64,000 nt of DNA, taken from positions 436,040 through 500,039 of the forward strand of contig NZ_JAVHJU010000067.1 in NCBI RefSeq assembly GCF_031082405.1, in the 5' to 3' direction. Below, piece by piece: positions 33,123-41,937 of the stretch (positions are counted from its first letter, which is position 1; every line of letters starts with the position of its first letter). The position numbers and the translations under genes are program-made. This DNA comes from Amycolatopsis sp. A133 (GTDB lineage Bacteria; Actinomycetota; Actinomycetes; Mycobacteriales; Pseudonocardiaceae). Below the pieces are notes generated by a model. That model saw nothing but the letters and a program-made list of their open reading frames with translations, was not told the origin of the DNA and made no database searches.

Positions 33123-33208
33123 CAGTCTTCCGCTCCCCTGTTTTTCCTTCGCGCACACCGTCCGTGAGCATCTTGCCATCGCTGTCACGTGCGCGAACGC
33201 GTAATCCC

Positions 33209-34192
33209 CTATTCGCCCCCGGCAGGGGCGTCCGGGGGCACCTCCAGTGCCTTTCTCGTCGCGACGACGTCCTCGTCGATCTGCGCGACCAGCCCGGCCG
33301 AATCGGCGAACCGCACCTGGTCGCGCAGCCGCGCCACGAAGTCGATCGCCACGTGCTGGCCGTAGAAGTCCTCGTCGACGTCGAGGACGAACGCCTCGAC
33401 GGTCCGCTCGCGCCCGGAGAACGTCGGATTGGTGCCCACCGAGACCGCGGCGCGCAACCGGCGCACCGGATCGGCCGAACGGGTGAACCACGCGCTGTAG
33501 ACGCCATCGGCCGGGACGGCGGCGAAGCGCGGCGTCGACAGGTTCGCCGTCGGGTAGCCGAGCTCGTGGCCCCGGCCGTCGCCGCGGACGACGATGCCCT
33601 CCAGGCGGTGCGGGCGGCCGAGCGCTTCGGCCGCGGCGACCACGTCCCCGGCGTCGATGCACGACCGGACGTAGGTGCTCGAGAAGGTGATCGCCGACTG
33701 GTCCTCTTCGGACAGTTCCTTGCCCTGCAGCTCGGCGCCGAAGGCGGCGAAGCCGAACCGGCGGCCGAGGGTGCGGAGCAGCTCGACGTCGCCGGCCGCC
33801 TTGGCGCCGAAGGTGAAGTTGTCGCCGACGATCACCGCGGCCGCGTGCAGCCGGTCGACCAGCACCTCGTGCACGAACTCCTCCGGCTGCAGCCGGGACA
33901 GCTCGAGGGTGAACGGCAGCACGCAGAAGACGTCGACACCGAGGCCCTCGACGATCTCGGCCTTGCGCCGCAACGTCGTCAGCTGCGCCGGGTGGCTGCC
34001 CGGGCGCAGCACCTCCGACGGGTGCGGGTCGAACGTCAGCATGACGCTCGGCAGGCCGCGTTCGGCCGCTGCCGCCACCGTCCGGCTGATCAGCTCCTGG
34101 TGCCCCCGGTGCACCCCGTCGAACACGCCGATGGTGACCACGCACCGGCCCCACCCGCCGGGAAGGTCCCCCAGCCCACGCCACCGCAGCAC
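33209..34192 (-). CDS. ribF: Bifunctional riboflavin kinase/FAD synthetase
   Basis: 327 residues. The N-terminal nucleotidyltransferase domain has TIGVFDGVHRGHQELI (about 20-35) and a STYVRSCI loop. The C-terminal riboflavin kinase domain has GYPTANL and a late EAFVLDVDEDFYG strand. It makes FMN and FAD from riboflavin and ATP. The GTG start lies 27 bases after the truB stop; the truB-ribF order is conserved. Confidence 0.96.
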   Translation of the reverse strand: MLRWRGLGDLPGGWGRCVVTIGVFDGVHRGHQELISRTVAAAAERGLPSVMLTFDPHPSEVLRPGSHPAQLTTLRRKAEIVEGLGVDVFCVLPFTLELSRLQPEEFVHEVLVDRLHAAAVIVGDNFTFGAKAAGDVELLRTLGRRFGFAAFGAELQGKELSEEDQSAITFSSTYVRSCIDAGDVVAAAEALGRPHRLEGIVVRGDGRGHELGYPTANLSTPRFAAVPADGVYSAWFTRSADPVRRLRAAVSVGTNPTFSGRERTVEAFVLDVDEDFYGQHVAIDFVARLRDQVRFADSAGLVAQIDEDVVATRKALEVPPDAPAGGE

Positions 34193-34219
34193 GTCGCACT
34201 CCCGTCTCTCGAGCCCACC

Positions 34220-35125
34220 CTAGGCGGGCAGCAACACCACAACCGCGCGGGACACGCCCTGTTCGTCGGCGGCCAGCGCGAGCACCCGGCCGTCGGGTCC
34301 GAAGAGGCCGTAGGTGCCTTCGACGCCGGCCGCCGGGATGCGCTGGCCGTGGCGGACCGCTTTTGCCGTCGCGGCGTCGAGGTCGCGGCGCGGGAAGGCC
34401 GCGGCGACGGCGGCGTCGAGGTCCAGGCTCAGTTCCGGCTGTTCTTCCAGCTGGTCGAGGGTCCTCGCCTTGGCGAGGGTGAAGGGGCCGACCGTGGTGC
34501 GCCGGAGGGCCTTCAGGTGGCCGCCGACGCCGAGGTCGGCGCCGAGGTCGCGGGCCAGCGCGCGGACGTAGGTGCCGGACGAGCACTCGACGACGGCATC
34601 GACCTCGATGTGGTCCTCCTCGTGGCGGACGCCGAGGACGTCGAAGCGGTAGACGGTGACCGGCCGGGCCGGGATGACGACGTCCTCGCCGGCGCGGACG
34701 CGGGCGTAGGCGCGCTTGCCGTCGATCTTGACCGCGCTGACCGCGCTGGGCACCTGCTGGATGTCGCCGGTGAGCTTGGCGATGCCTCGGGTGATGTCTT
34801 CGTCCGTCGTTTTTGTGGTCTCGGCCTGCGTCAGGACTTCGCCCTCGGCGTCGTCGGTGGTGGTGCTGCTGCCGAGGCTGAGGGTGGCCAGGTAGGTCTT
34901 GCGGTCCAGGGCCAGGTGGCCGAGGAGCTTGGTGGCGCGCTCGATGCCGAGCACCAGCACCCCCGTCGCCATCGGGTCGAGCGTGCCGGCGTGCCCGACC
35001 TTGCGGGTCCCCATGATCCGGCGGGCCCGGGCGACGACGTCGTGCGACGTCATACCGGCGGGCTTGTCGACGATGAGGAGGCCGGGAGGCGGGGCGGGAC
35101 GGCGGGGCGGTTTGGGGCTCGACAC
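34220..35125 (-). CDS. truB: tRNA pseudouridine(55) synthase
   Basis: 301 residues. The catalytic Asp is D50 in GHAGTLDPMATG. It also has the KPAGMTSHDVV N-terminal motif, the RTYLATLSLG-like strand and a PUA-type C-terminus. It isomerises U55 in the T-loop of most tRNAs. First gene of its strand series, facing the VOC gene across a perfect 28-bp palindrome. Confidence 0.96.
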   Translation of the reverse strand: MSSPKPPRRPAPPPGLLIVDKPAGMTSHDVVARARRIMGTRKVGHAGTLDPMATGVLVLGIERATKLLGHLALDRKTYLATLSLGSSTTTDDAEGEVLTQAETTKTTDEDITRGIAKLTGDIQQVPSAVSAVKIDGKRAYARVRAGEDVVIPARPVTVYRFDVLGVRHEEDHIEVDAVVECSSGTYVRALARDLGADLGVGGHLKALRRTTVGPFTLAKARTLDQLEEQPELSLDLDAAVAAAFPRRDLDAATAKAVRHGQRIPAAGVEGTYGLFGPDGRVLALAADEQGVSRAVVVLLPA

Positions 35126-35183
35126 GCGGCAAACCCTAGCGGCCGCTTGTCGTGGAACGGACGACGGTCACTTCCCCGCCCGG

Positions 35184-35211
35184 CCCGGAGCTTTCACGTG
35201 AAAGCTCCGGG
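35184..35211. repeat. Perfect 28-bp palindrome between truB and the VOC gene
   Basis: CCCGGAGCTTTCAC and its exact complement abut with no loop, centred on CACGTG. It sits in a divergent promoter region, so an operator is possible. The shape also fits a dispersed palindromic repeat. Confidence 0.7.
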
Positions 35212-35228
35212 TCGGGCAGGGTGGGGTC

Positions 35229-35609
35229 ATGCGGATCAGACACCAGGTCGTCACCTTCGACGCGGCCGAGCTCGCCGCCGAGAGCCGTTTCTGGGCCGGG
35301 GTCCTCGGCGGGGAGGTGGACGAGGACGGCGACTGGCACATGGTGCTGGTGGACGGGGCGCCGCGGGTCGGCGTGCAGCTCGCGCCGGACCACACGCCGC
35401 CGCAGTGGCCGGACGGGCCGTCGAAGCAGCAGGTGCACCTCGATCTGTGGGTCGAGGACTTCGCCGAGGCGCACGAAGCGGTCATGGCGCTCGGCGCCAC
35501 GATGCTGAAGCCGGCCGCGGGCAGCACGTCCGGGGACGACTTCCAGGTGTACGCCGACCCGGCCGGGCACCCCTTCTGCCTGTGCTGGCTGGTTCCCCCG
35601 CGCGGGTGA
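35229..35609 (+). CDS. VOC-family (glyoxalase-like) protein
   Basis: 126 residues in the Glyoxalase_6-like pattern: HQVVTFDAAELAAESRFWAG at the start, QVHLDLWVED in the middle, YADPAGHPFCLCW at the end. Members are small metal-binding enzymes or antibiotic-binding proteins. The substrate is not deducible. A CAGGGT hexamer 6 bases before the ATG suggests a leaderless transcript. Confidence 0.83.
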   Translation: MRIRHQVVTFDAAELAAESRFWAGVLGGEVDEDGDWHMVLVDGAPRVGVQLAPDHTPPQWPDGPSKQQVHLDLWVEDFAEAHEAVMALGATMLKPAAGSTSGDDFQVYADPAGHPFCLCWLVPPRG

Positions 35610-35623
35610 TCAGGCCGCTCGGG

Positions 35624-36946
35624 TCAGGCGGCGACGATCGGGGTCTCGGGGAGGGCGGCGTCCCAGCGGCGGCGGGTGATGCGGACCGGCAGTTCCTCGC
35701 CGCGGGCCTCGGCGAGGAACAGGTGGGCGCGGGTGCGGCGCCACCACACCAGCAGGCGGAACGTCCCGAGCGCGAGGATGGCGATGATCGCCAGCAGCGA
35801 GACGCGGAAGTTCCCGCCGGTCCACTGCAGGAGCACGCCGACGGCGAGTGCGGCGATCGTCGTCGCCACGAAGCCGCCGACGTTCACCACGCCGGTCGCC
35901 GTGCCGACGCGGCTGAGCGGGTTGTAGTCGCGGGCGAGGGCGAAGCCGATCATCGACGCCGGGCCGCCGAGGGCGAGGAGCGCGAACGCCGGCACCAGCA
36001 CCGGCACGGGCACCTGGCCCGGCCAGCCCAGCAGCACCGCCCAGATCAGCACGGCGCCGCCGATGTAGCCGCCGACCAGCGGCATCCGCAGCGACGGGCG
36101 CCGTCCGATCAGGCCGCCCAGCAGCGGGCCGCCCGCCATCGAGCCGAAGACGAACACCGTGAGCAGCGCGCTCGCCGTGGCCTTCGACTGGCCCTGGCCC
36201 TGGACCAGCCAGGGGACGCCCCACAGCAGCGTCAGGGCGTTCGGGGCGAACATCGTGCTGAAGTGGACCCAGAAACCCAGGCGCGTCCCCGGCGTCCGCC
36301 AGGCTTCGGCGACCTGGTGGGCGAGCTCGCGGGGGCGGACTTCGCCTCGGACGGGCTCCGGGGTGCCGGCCGGGACGTCGCGGACCCGGAGCGTCACGAC
36401 CAGGGTGTAGAGGACCGTGACGGCGCCGACGGCCAGGAAGGTGGGGGTCCAGCCGGCGCTGTCGAGCACCAGCGACAGCGGAACGGTGGCGGCGAGGTTG
36501 CCGATGTAGCCGACGGCCGCGGTGAACGACGTCAGCAGCGCGTACTGGCGGCCCGGGAAGTGGGCCGCGACCAGGCGCAGGACGCTGACGAACGTGAGGG
36601 CGTCGCCGAGGCCGAGGACCCCGCGGGCGAGCAGGCCGAGGCCGTAGGAGTGCGCGAGGCCGAGCAGGAGCTGGCCCGCGCCGAGGATCAGCACGGCGAC
36701 GGTGAGGACGCGGCGGGGACCGTAGCGGTCGACCAGGACGCCGGTCGGGATCTGCATCGCGGCGTAGACGCCGACCTGGAGGACGGTGAAGGTGCCGAGC
36801 GCGGCCGCGCCGACGCCGAAGCGCTCGGCGGCCTGCAGCCCGGCGACGCCGAACGACGTCCGGTGGAAGACGGCGAGGAGGTAGACGGTGACGGCGGCGA
36901 GCCAGATCAGCCAGGACCGGGCGGTGGCGCGGCCGATGGCGGGCAC
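35624..36946 (-). CDS. Major facilitator superfamily transporter
   Basis: 440 residues with 12 predicted membrane helices. The MFS loop motif between helices 2 and 3 reads GVLVDRYGPRRVL, and the sixth-loop counterpart is weaker. A GGAGG ribosome binding site precedes the GTG. Closest in feel to nitrate/sugar-phosphate-like or drug MFS permeases; the substrate is unknown. The C-terminal 50 residues are cytosolic and basic. Confidence 0.88.
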   Translation of the reverse strand: MPAIGRATARSWLIWLAAVTVYLLAVFHRTSFGVAGLQAAERFGVGAAALGTFTVLQVGVYAAMQIPTGVLVDRYGPRRVLTVAVLILGAGQLLLGLAHSYGLGLLARGVLGLGDALTFVSVLRLVAAHFPGRQYALLTSFTAAVGYIGNLAATVPLSLVLDSAGWTPTFLAVGAVTVLYTLVVTLRVRDVPAGTPEPVRGEVRPRELAHQVAEAWRTPGTRLGFWVHFSTMFAPNALTLLWGVPWLVQGQGQSKATASALLTVFVFGSMAGGPLLGGLIGRRPSLRMPLVGGYIGGAVLIWAVLLGWPGQVPVPVLVPAFALLALGGPASMIGFALARDYNPLSRVGTATGVVNVGGFVATTIAALAVGVLLQWTGGNFRVSLLAIIAILALGTFRLLVWWRRTRAHLFLAEARGEELPVRITRRRWDAALPETPIVAA

Positions 36947-37090
36947 GGGTTCCTCCAGGGTTTCGGCGTTCGTTCGTCCGGACGCCTGCGCTGCCGTCCC
37001 TACTACTTGTATCCCCTAAGCAACCGTGAACCATAGCCGCGACCCGGGTGGTTTTCACCACAGGTAACCGCCATCACCCGTGCTCAGAGA

Positions 37091-37153
37091 GGCATCACGC
37101 GTGATTGGGCGGGCATCACGCGTGATTGGAGGGGCATCTCGCGTGATACGGAG
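37091..37153. repeat. Three-unit 21-bp repeat array
   Basis: Units beginning GGCATC start at 37091, 37112 and 37133 (GGCATCACGCGTGATTGG). Same unit and same 21-base period as 11260-11423, but without a full inverted half. It lies just after the stop of the MATE gene (37175). Confidence 0.8.
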
Positions 37154-37174
37154 CTGATCACGGCGGTTGCGGGT

Positions 37175-38521
37175 TCAGGCGGGGCGGGTGGCGCCGGTCA
37201 CCGCCCAGTTGCCCGAACGCCAGCGGGCCAGGACCGCCGCCAGGCGGAGGACCATGAACAGCGAGAGGCCGGTCCAGATGCCCGTCAGGCCCCAGCCGAA
37301 GCCCAGGGACGCCCAGATCAGCGGCAGGAAACCCAGCGCCGCGCTGCCCAGGGTCGCGTTGCGGAGGAAGGCCGCGTCGCCCGCGCCCAGGAGGACGCCG
37401 TCCAGGGCGAAGACCACTCCGGCGATCGGCTGGAGGGCCACGAAGAACCACCACGCGTGCGGGATCTCCGCCAGCACGCCCGGGTCGGACGTGAACGCGT
37501 GCGGCAGCACCCACGACAGCGCCGCGAACAGCACGCACAGGAAACACCCCAGCAGCAGCCCGTACCCGGTGATCTGCGACGCCACCCCGCGCGCCCGCCG
37601 GGCCGCGCCCGCCCCGAGCGCCGCCCCGACCAGCGACTGCGCCGCGATCGCGACCGAGTCCAGCACCAGCGCGAGGAACGTCCACAGCTGCAGCACCACC
37701 TGGTGGGCGCCGACCGCCTCGGTCGACGTCCGGGCCGCGACGGCCGCCGCCGAGACGAAGCACGCCTGGAACGCCAGGCTGCGCAGCACCAGGTCGCGGC
37801 CGAGGCCGAGCTGGGCGCGCATCACCTTGAAGTCCGGCCGCAGACCCACCTTTTCGCGGGCCAGCGCCGCGAAGAACAACACCGCCGAGATCACCTGCGC
37901 GGCGACGTTCGCGATCGCCGAACCCTCGAGGCCGAGGTCGGCCCCGTACACGAGAACCGGGCACAGCACGGCCGAGATCCCGTTGCCCGCCAGCACGTAC
38001 CGCAACGGCTTCGCGGAGTCCTGGACCCCGCGCATCCAGCCGTTGCCCGCCATGGTGACCAGGATCAGCGGCGCCCCGAACAACGCGATCCGCAGCCACG
38101 ACACCGCCGCGGCGGTGATCTCGCCGTCACCCGAGAGGACCCGCGCGATCGGCCAGGCCAGCAGCTGCCCCGCGGCCAGCACGAAGAGCCCGACGAAGAC
38201 CGCCAGCCAGGTCGCCTGGACGCCTTCGCGGACCGCGTCGGCCCGGCGGCCGGCGCCGTGCAGCCGGGCGGTGCGGGACGTCGTGCCGTACGACAGGAAC
38301 GTCAGCTGGCTCGACACCTGGGCCAGCACGACCCCGCCGAGGGCGAGCCCGGCCAGCGACAGCGCGTCGAGGTGACCGACCACCGCCGTGTCGACCAGCA
38401 CGTACAGCGGCTCGGCGGCCAGCACCCCCAGTGCGGGCACGGCCAGGCCCAGCACGCGCTTCGCCGGAACCCGCTCGGTCTCCTCCACGTTCACCACGAT
38501 CCGGACTCTAACCGCCGCCAC
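37175..38521 (-). CDS. dinF: MATE-family efflux transporter (DinF-like)
   Basis: 448 residues with 12 hydrophobic helices and the MatE repeat pattern (LAVPALGVLAAEPLYVLVDT at the start; a second half with similar spacing). Helix 1 carries the conserved acidic D44-type residue (VDTAVVGHLD). It lies next to the DHH phosphoesterase gene, as dinF does in mycobacteria. It probably exports cationic compounds using sodium or protons. The exact GTG start is uncertain by about ten codons. Confidence 0.87.
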   Translation of the reverse strand: MAAVRVRIVVNVEETERVPAKRVLGLAVPALGVLAAEPLYVLVDTAVVGHLDALSLAGLALGGVVLAQVSSQLTFLSYGTTSRTARLHGAGRRADAVREGVQATWLAVFVGLFVLAAGQLLAWPIARVLSGDGEITAAAVSWLRIALFGAPLILVTMAGNGWMRGVQDSAKPLRYVLAGNGISAVLCPVLVYGADLGLEGSAIANVAAQVISAVLFFAALAREKVGLRPDFKVMRAQLGLGRDLVLRSLAFQACFVSAAAVAARTSTEAVGAHQVVLQLWTFLALVLDSVAIAAQSLVGAALGAGAARRARGVASQITGYGLLLGCFLCVLFAALSWVLPHAFTSDPGVLAEIPHAWWFFVALQPIAGVVFALDGVLLGAGDAAFLRNATLGSAALGFLPLIWASLGFGWGLTGIWTGLSLFMVLRLAAVLARWRSGNWAVTGATRPA

Positions 38522-38580
38522 CGACCGTCCTGACCGGCGGGAACCCGGGAACTTTCCGCCGCCGCCGGCCGACGCAGTGC

Positions 38581-38629
38581 CGCGAACGACTCATTGGGGA
38601 CCTCACAGGTCCCGAATGAGTCATTCGCG
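38581..38629. repeat. GAATGACTCATTC-type hairpin repeat
   Basis: 23-base arms (CGCGAACGACTCATTGGGGA and its near complement) with two mismatches and a CAC loop, 6 bases beyond the stop of the DHH gene. Same core as 22363-22417. It probably terminates transcription before the MATE gene. Confidence 0.75.
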
Positions 38630-38635
38630 ACGTCG

Positions 38636-39625
38636 CTACAGCAGCGGGGCGCGCTCCAAGGCGTCCCGGAGACCGGCAACGACCTCAGCGGCGGAGCCGG
38701 CGATCGTGCAGCCCGCGGCCTGCCGGTGCCCGCCGCCGCCGAACTCGGCCGCCACCGCGGAGACGTCGATCCCGATGCTGCGCAACGAGATCTGCCACTG
38801 CCCGGGCTGCGCCGGGTCCGCTTTGAGCACCGCCGCGACGGCCGCCTCGCGCACCGAGCGGACGACGTCGATGACCGACTCGACCTCTTCGCCACGCACC
38901 GTGCGCGCCGCTTCCAAGGGGACCACCGCGTGCACAAAACCCCGTCCCTGCGCCGCTTCCGGCTCCAACCGGGCCTCGCGGAGCACGGCCGAGAGCATCG
39001 GCAGCCAGGCGAACGGGCGCTCGTCGACGATCCGCCGCACGATCGCTTCCGGATCGGCCCCCGCTTCCAGCAGCCGGGCCGCCATCCGGTGCGTCTCGGG
39101 GCTCGCCCGGCGGAACCCGCTGGTGTCGGTGACGATCCCCGCGTAGAGCCCGCGCGCGATCGGCTCGTCCAGCTCGGCACCCAGTTCGTCCAGGACGCGG
39201 AACACCAGGACGGCGCTGGCCTCGGCGCTCTCGTCGACGACGTGGCAGGTGCCGTAGAACGTGTTGGTCGCGTGGTGGTCGATCACCAGCACCGCGCCGG
39301 CGAGCTCGACGCGCCCGGCGAGCCGGCCGAGCCGCTTCGGCGTCGGCGTGTCGACGCAGACGAGCAGCGCTTCGGAGTCCGGCAGCGCGTCCGGGTGAGT
39401 GAGCAGGCTGTCCTCGTCGAGCCACCGCAGCGTCTCCGGGGCCTCGTCGGGCTCGCCGAAGGACACGCGCACGCGGGCACCGCGCTGCCGCAGTGCCCGG
39501 CCGAGGGCCAGCGCGCTGCCCAGCGCGTCCGCGTCGGGCCGCACGTGGCCGAGGATCGTCACGTCCGTGGCCGACGCGAGCAGCGCGGCCGCGTCCCGGA
39601 TGTCCTGCGCCGAAGTAGGGGTCAC
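38636..39625 (-). CDS. DHH-family phosphoesterase (NrnA/CnpB-like)
   Basis: 329 residues. The DHH domain has GHVRPDADALGS, CVDTP and DHHATN metal-binding segments. The DHHA1 domain ends with GGGGHRQAAG. Orthologs next to rbfA and dinF in mycobacteria degrade short oligoribonucleotides, pAp and cyclic dinucleotides. It probably depends on manganese. Confidence 0.92.
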   Translation of the reverse strand: MTPTSAQDIRDAAALLASATDVTILGHVRPDADALGSALALGRALRQRGARVRVSFGEPDEAPETLRWLDEDSLLTHPDALPDSEALLVCVDTPTPKRLGRLAGRVELAGAVLVIDHHATNTFYGTCHVVDESAEASAVLVFRVLDELGAELDEPIARGLYAGIVTDTSGFRRASPETHRMAARLLEAGADPEAIVRRIVDERPFAWLPMLSAVLREARLEPEAAQGRGFVHAVVPLEAARTVRGEEVESVIDVVRSVREAAVAAVLKADPAQPGQWQISLRSIGIDVSAVAAEFGGGGHRQAAGCTIAGSAAEVVAGLRDALERAPLL

Positions 39626-39637
39626 GGTGCGTCACGC

Positions 39638-39643
39638 TACGCT
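39638..39643 (+). promoter_or_regulatory. -10 element TACGCT (leaderless)
   Basis: TACGCT lies 7 bases before the ATG at 39651. No ribosome binding site is seen. Confidence 0.45.
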
Positions 39644-39650
39644 TTGCGGG

Positions 39651-40682
39651 ATGCCTGAGTACGCGATGCTGGTCTACCCCTCGGCCAACCGGGTCTACGC
39701 CGCCTCCTCCCCCGCGCTGCTGCGCGCCGAGCTGGCGGTGTTCGGCGCGGGCCTGGCGGCCGAGCTGTCCGCGATCGAGGAGGCCGAGTTCGGCGGCGTC
39801 GGCTACGTGCGCTTCACGAGCTCGGCGGCCCTGGGCGAGGACGACCTCGCGCTCCTGTCGAACCTCTCGTCGCTGTACGCGCTGTTCGAGGTAGGTGACG
39901 GCGTCCTCCGTCCGGTGCAGGTGACACCGCTGGCGAAGGCCGACTCGGACCTGCTGACCATCCAGAAGTACGCGGGCAAGACGAACGAGCTGTTCACCAA
40001 GCTGCTGGTGAACGTCACGCTGATGGCGACCGCGGACCCGTTCTCGGACAAGCCGAAGTACCTGCTGGACCCGCTGTGCGGCCGCGGCACCACGCTGAAC
40101 CAGGCGATGATGTACGGCCTGCACGCGACCGGCCTGGACGTCGACGCCAAGGACTTCGAGGCGTACGAGGCGTTCATCAAGACGTGGCTGCGGAACAAGC
40201 GCGTGAAGCACACCGCCGAGTCGGGCCCGCTGCGGCGCAACAAGGCCCGGCTCGGACGGCGGCTCGACATCGAGTACGCGCTGGACAAGGAAGCGTACAA
40301 AGCGGGCGACACCCGCAAGCTCACCTACTTCAACGCCGACACCCTCACCACCGACGAGGTGCTGCGGGCGAACTCCTGCGACGTGATCGTGACCGACGCA
40401 CCGTACGGCGTCCAGCACGGCAGCCACCGCGAGACGGGCCTCCAGCGAAGCCCGCGCGACCTGCTCGCGGCGGCGATCCCGGTGTGGACGCGGGTGCTGA
40501 AGCCCGGCGGAGCGCTCGGCATTTCGTGGAACACGACGGTGCTGCCGCGCGAAGAGCTCGTCGAGGTGCTGCGGAAGGCCGGGCTCGACGTCCGGTCCGG
40601 TGGGCCGTGGGAGGAGTTCGCCCACCGGGTGGACCAGGCCATCCTGCGCGATCTCGTGGTGGCCGTTAAGCCCGCGTCCTGA
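39651..40682 (+). CDS. TRM11-like SAM-dependent RNA/DNA methyltransferase
   Basis: 343 residues. An N-terminal substrate-recognition part (1-110) precedes a Rossmann methyltransferase with motif LLDPLCGRGTTLNQAM (about 143) and the amino-methylase motif DVIVTDAPYGVQHG (about 246). That NPPY-like motif points to methylation of an exocyclic amine, as in TRM11 tRNA guanine-N2 enzymes. The exact nucleic acid target is inferred. Leaderless, divergent from the DHH gene. Confidence 0.85.
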   Translation: MPEYAMLVYPSANRVYAASSPALLRAELAVFGAGLAAELSAIEEAEFGGVGYVRFTSSAALGEDDLALLSNLSSLYALFEVGDGVLRPVQVTPLAKADSDLLTIQKYAGKTNELFTKLLVNVTLMATADPFSDKPKYLLDPLCGRGTTLNQAMMYGLHATGLDVDAKDFEAYEAFIKTWLRNKRVKHTAESGPLRRNKARLGRRLDIEYALDKEAYKAGDTRKLTYFNADTLTTDEVLRANSCDVIVTDAPYGVQHGSHRETGLQRSPRDLLAAAIPVWTRVLKPGGALGISWNTTVLPREELVEVLRKAGLDVRSGGPWEEFAHRVDQAILRDLVVAVKPAS

Positions 40683-40760
40683 CCGGACGGGATCACCCTG
40701 ATCCGGCGGCGCTGAGGGCGGTCGACAAAGCGCTTCGCCGTGCACCGGGCGGCGGTCACG

Positions 40761-40779
40761 CCCCGGCTATACTCCGGGG
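40761..40779. promoter_or_regulatory. Self-operator around a TATACT -10 box
   Basis: CCCCGG (40761-40766) and CCGGGG (40774-40779) flank the -10 hexamer TATACT (40768-40773). The GTG of the TetR gene is 7 bases past the hexamer, implying a leaderless, autoregulated transcript. Confidence 0.55.
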
Positions 40780-40780
40780 T

Positions 40781-41323
40781 GTGACCGTCGAGCAACGTCC
40801 CCTGCGCGCGGACGCCCGGCGCAACCGCGAGGCGCTGGTCGCGGCCGCGCGGAAAGTGTTCGGTGCCAAGGGGGTCGACGCCCCGCTCGACGAGATCGCG
40901 CGACGCGCCGAGGTCGCCATCGGCACCCTCTACAACCGCTTCCCGACGCGGGCGGACCTTGTCGAAGCCACGTTCCTGCCGACGCTGGAAGAGGCTCAGG
41001 CCGTGCTGGACGAGGCCCTCGCGTGCGAGGACCCGTGGGAGGGCTTCGTCTTGTTCCTCGAGCGTTCGGTGCAGATGCAGGTCTCCGACCGCGGCTTCAC
41101 CGAAGTGTGCTCGCGGACGTTCGACCCGGGGTCGGAGCTGGAAAAAGCGAAGCAGGCCAACGGTTCCCGGATGCACCGGATCATTTCCCGCGCCCAGGAG
41201 GCCGGCGCGTTGCGAACGGACTTCCGGGGGCCCGACCTCGCGATCGTGTTCGCCGCGGCGACCGCCACTCCGGACTGGCGGCGTGCGCTCGGCATGGTCC
41301 TCGACGGTCTGCGCGCGCGATGA
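40781..41323 (+). CDS. TetR-family transcriptional regulator
   Basis: 180 residues. The N-terminal HTH reads NREALVAAARKVFGAKGVDA then EIARRAEVAIGTLYNRFPTR, the classic TetR pattern. The C-terminal ligand domain includes LFLERSVQMQVSDRGFTEV. It overlaps the next methyltransferase gene by 4 bases (ATGA), so it probably controls that operon. A palindrome covers its own -10 region. Confidence 0.9.
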   Translation: MTVEQRPLRADARRNREALVAAARKVFGAKGVDAPLDEIARRAEVAIGTLYNRFPTRADLVEATFLPTLEEAQAVLDEALACEDPWEGFVLFLERSVQMQVSDRGFTEVCSRTFDPGSELEKAKQANGSRMHRIISRAQEAGALRTDFRGPDLAIVFAAATATPDWRRALGMVLDGLRAR

Positions 41324-41937
41324 CGTGGCTTGCGGACACCCGCACCTCCTACGACACGGTGGCTTCGAGCTACGCGGAATTCGTGTCGGACGCGCTCGAA
41401 GAGCAGCCGTACCTGCGGGCGGCGCTGACGCTGTTCGCCTCGCAGGTCGACGGGCCCGCGGTGGACGTCGGCTGCGGCCCGGGGCACTTCACGGCGTACC
41501 TCGCTTCGCTGGGTGTCGACGCGTCCGGCATCGACCTGTCGCCGGGGATGATCGACCTGGCCCGCCGGTCGCACCCGGAGCTGCGGTTCGAGGTGGGGTC
41601 GATGACGGACCTCGCGCTGCCCGACGCGTCGGTCGCGGGCGTGCTGGCGTCCTGGTCGCTGATCCACGTCCCGGACGACGACGTGCCGGGCGTGCTCGGG
41701 CACTTCCACCGGGTGCTGCGGCCGGGCGGCCTGCTGGTGATCGGCTACCACGTGGGTGCGGGAACCCGGCTGAAGACCCAGGGCTACGGCGGGCACCCGA
41801 TGCGGGTGCACATCCACCTCCGGCAGCCGTGGTGGCTGGCCCGGCGGGTGCGGGAAGCCGGGTTCACGATCGAGGCGGAGTGGCTGCTCAGCCAGGAAGC
41901 CGAGGTAGCGCAGGCGATCCTGTTCGCGCGGGCTTAG
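41320..41937 (+). CDS. Class I SAM-dependent methyltransferase
   Basis: 205 residues in the UbiE/Methyltransf_11 style: YDTVASSYAEFV at the start, glycine-rich motif I VDVGCGPGHFTAYLASLG, then GIDLSPGMIDLAR and VLRPGGLLVIGYH. Small-molecule methylation is likely; the substrate is unknown. Translationally coupled to the TetR gene. Confidence 0.87.
   Translation: MTWLADTRTSYDTVASSYAEFVSDALEEQPYLRAALTLFASQVDGPAVDVGCGPGHFTAYLASLGVDASGIDLSPGMIDLARRSHPELRFEVGSMTDLALPDASVAGVLASWSLIHVPDDDVPGVLGHFHRVLRPGGLLVIGYHVGAGTRLKTQGYGGHPMRVHIHLRQPWWLARRVREAGFTIEAEWLLSQEAEVAQAILFARA

Noticed and set aside
33164..37036. 1290-codon open frame on the plus strand
   Set aside because: It crosses ribF, truB and the MFS gene on the other strand and shows no domain.
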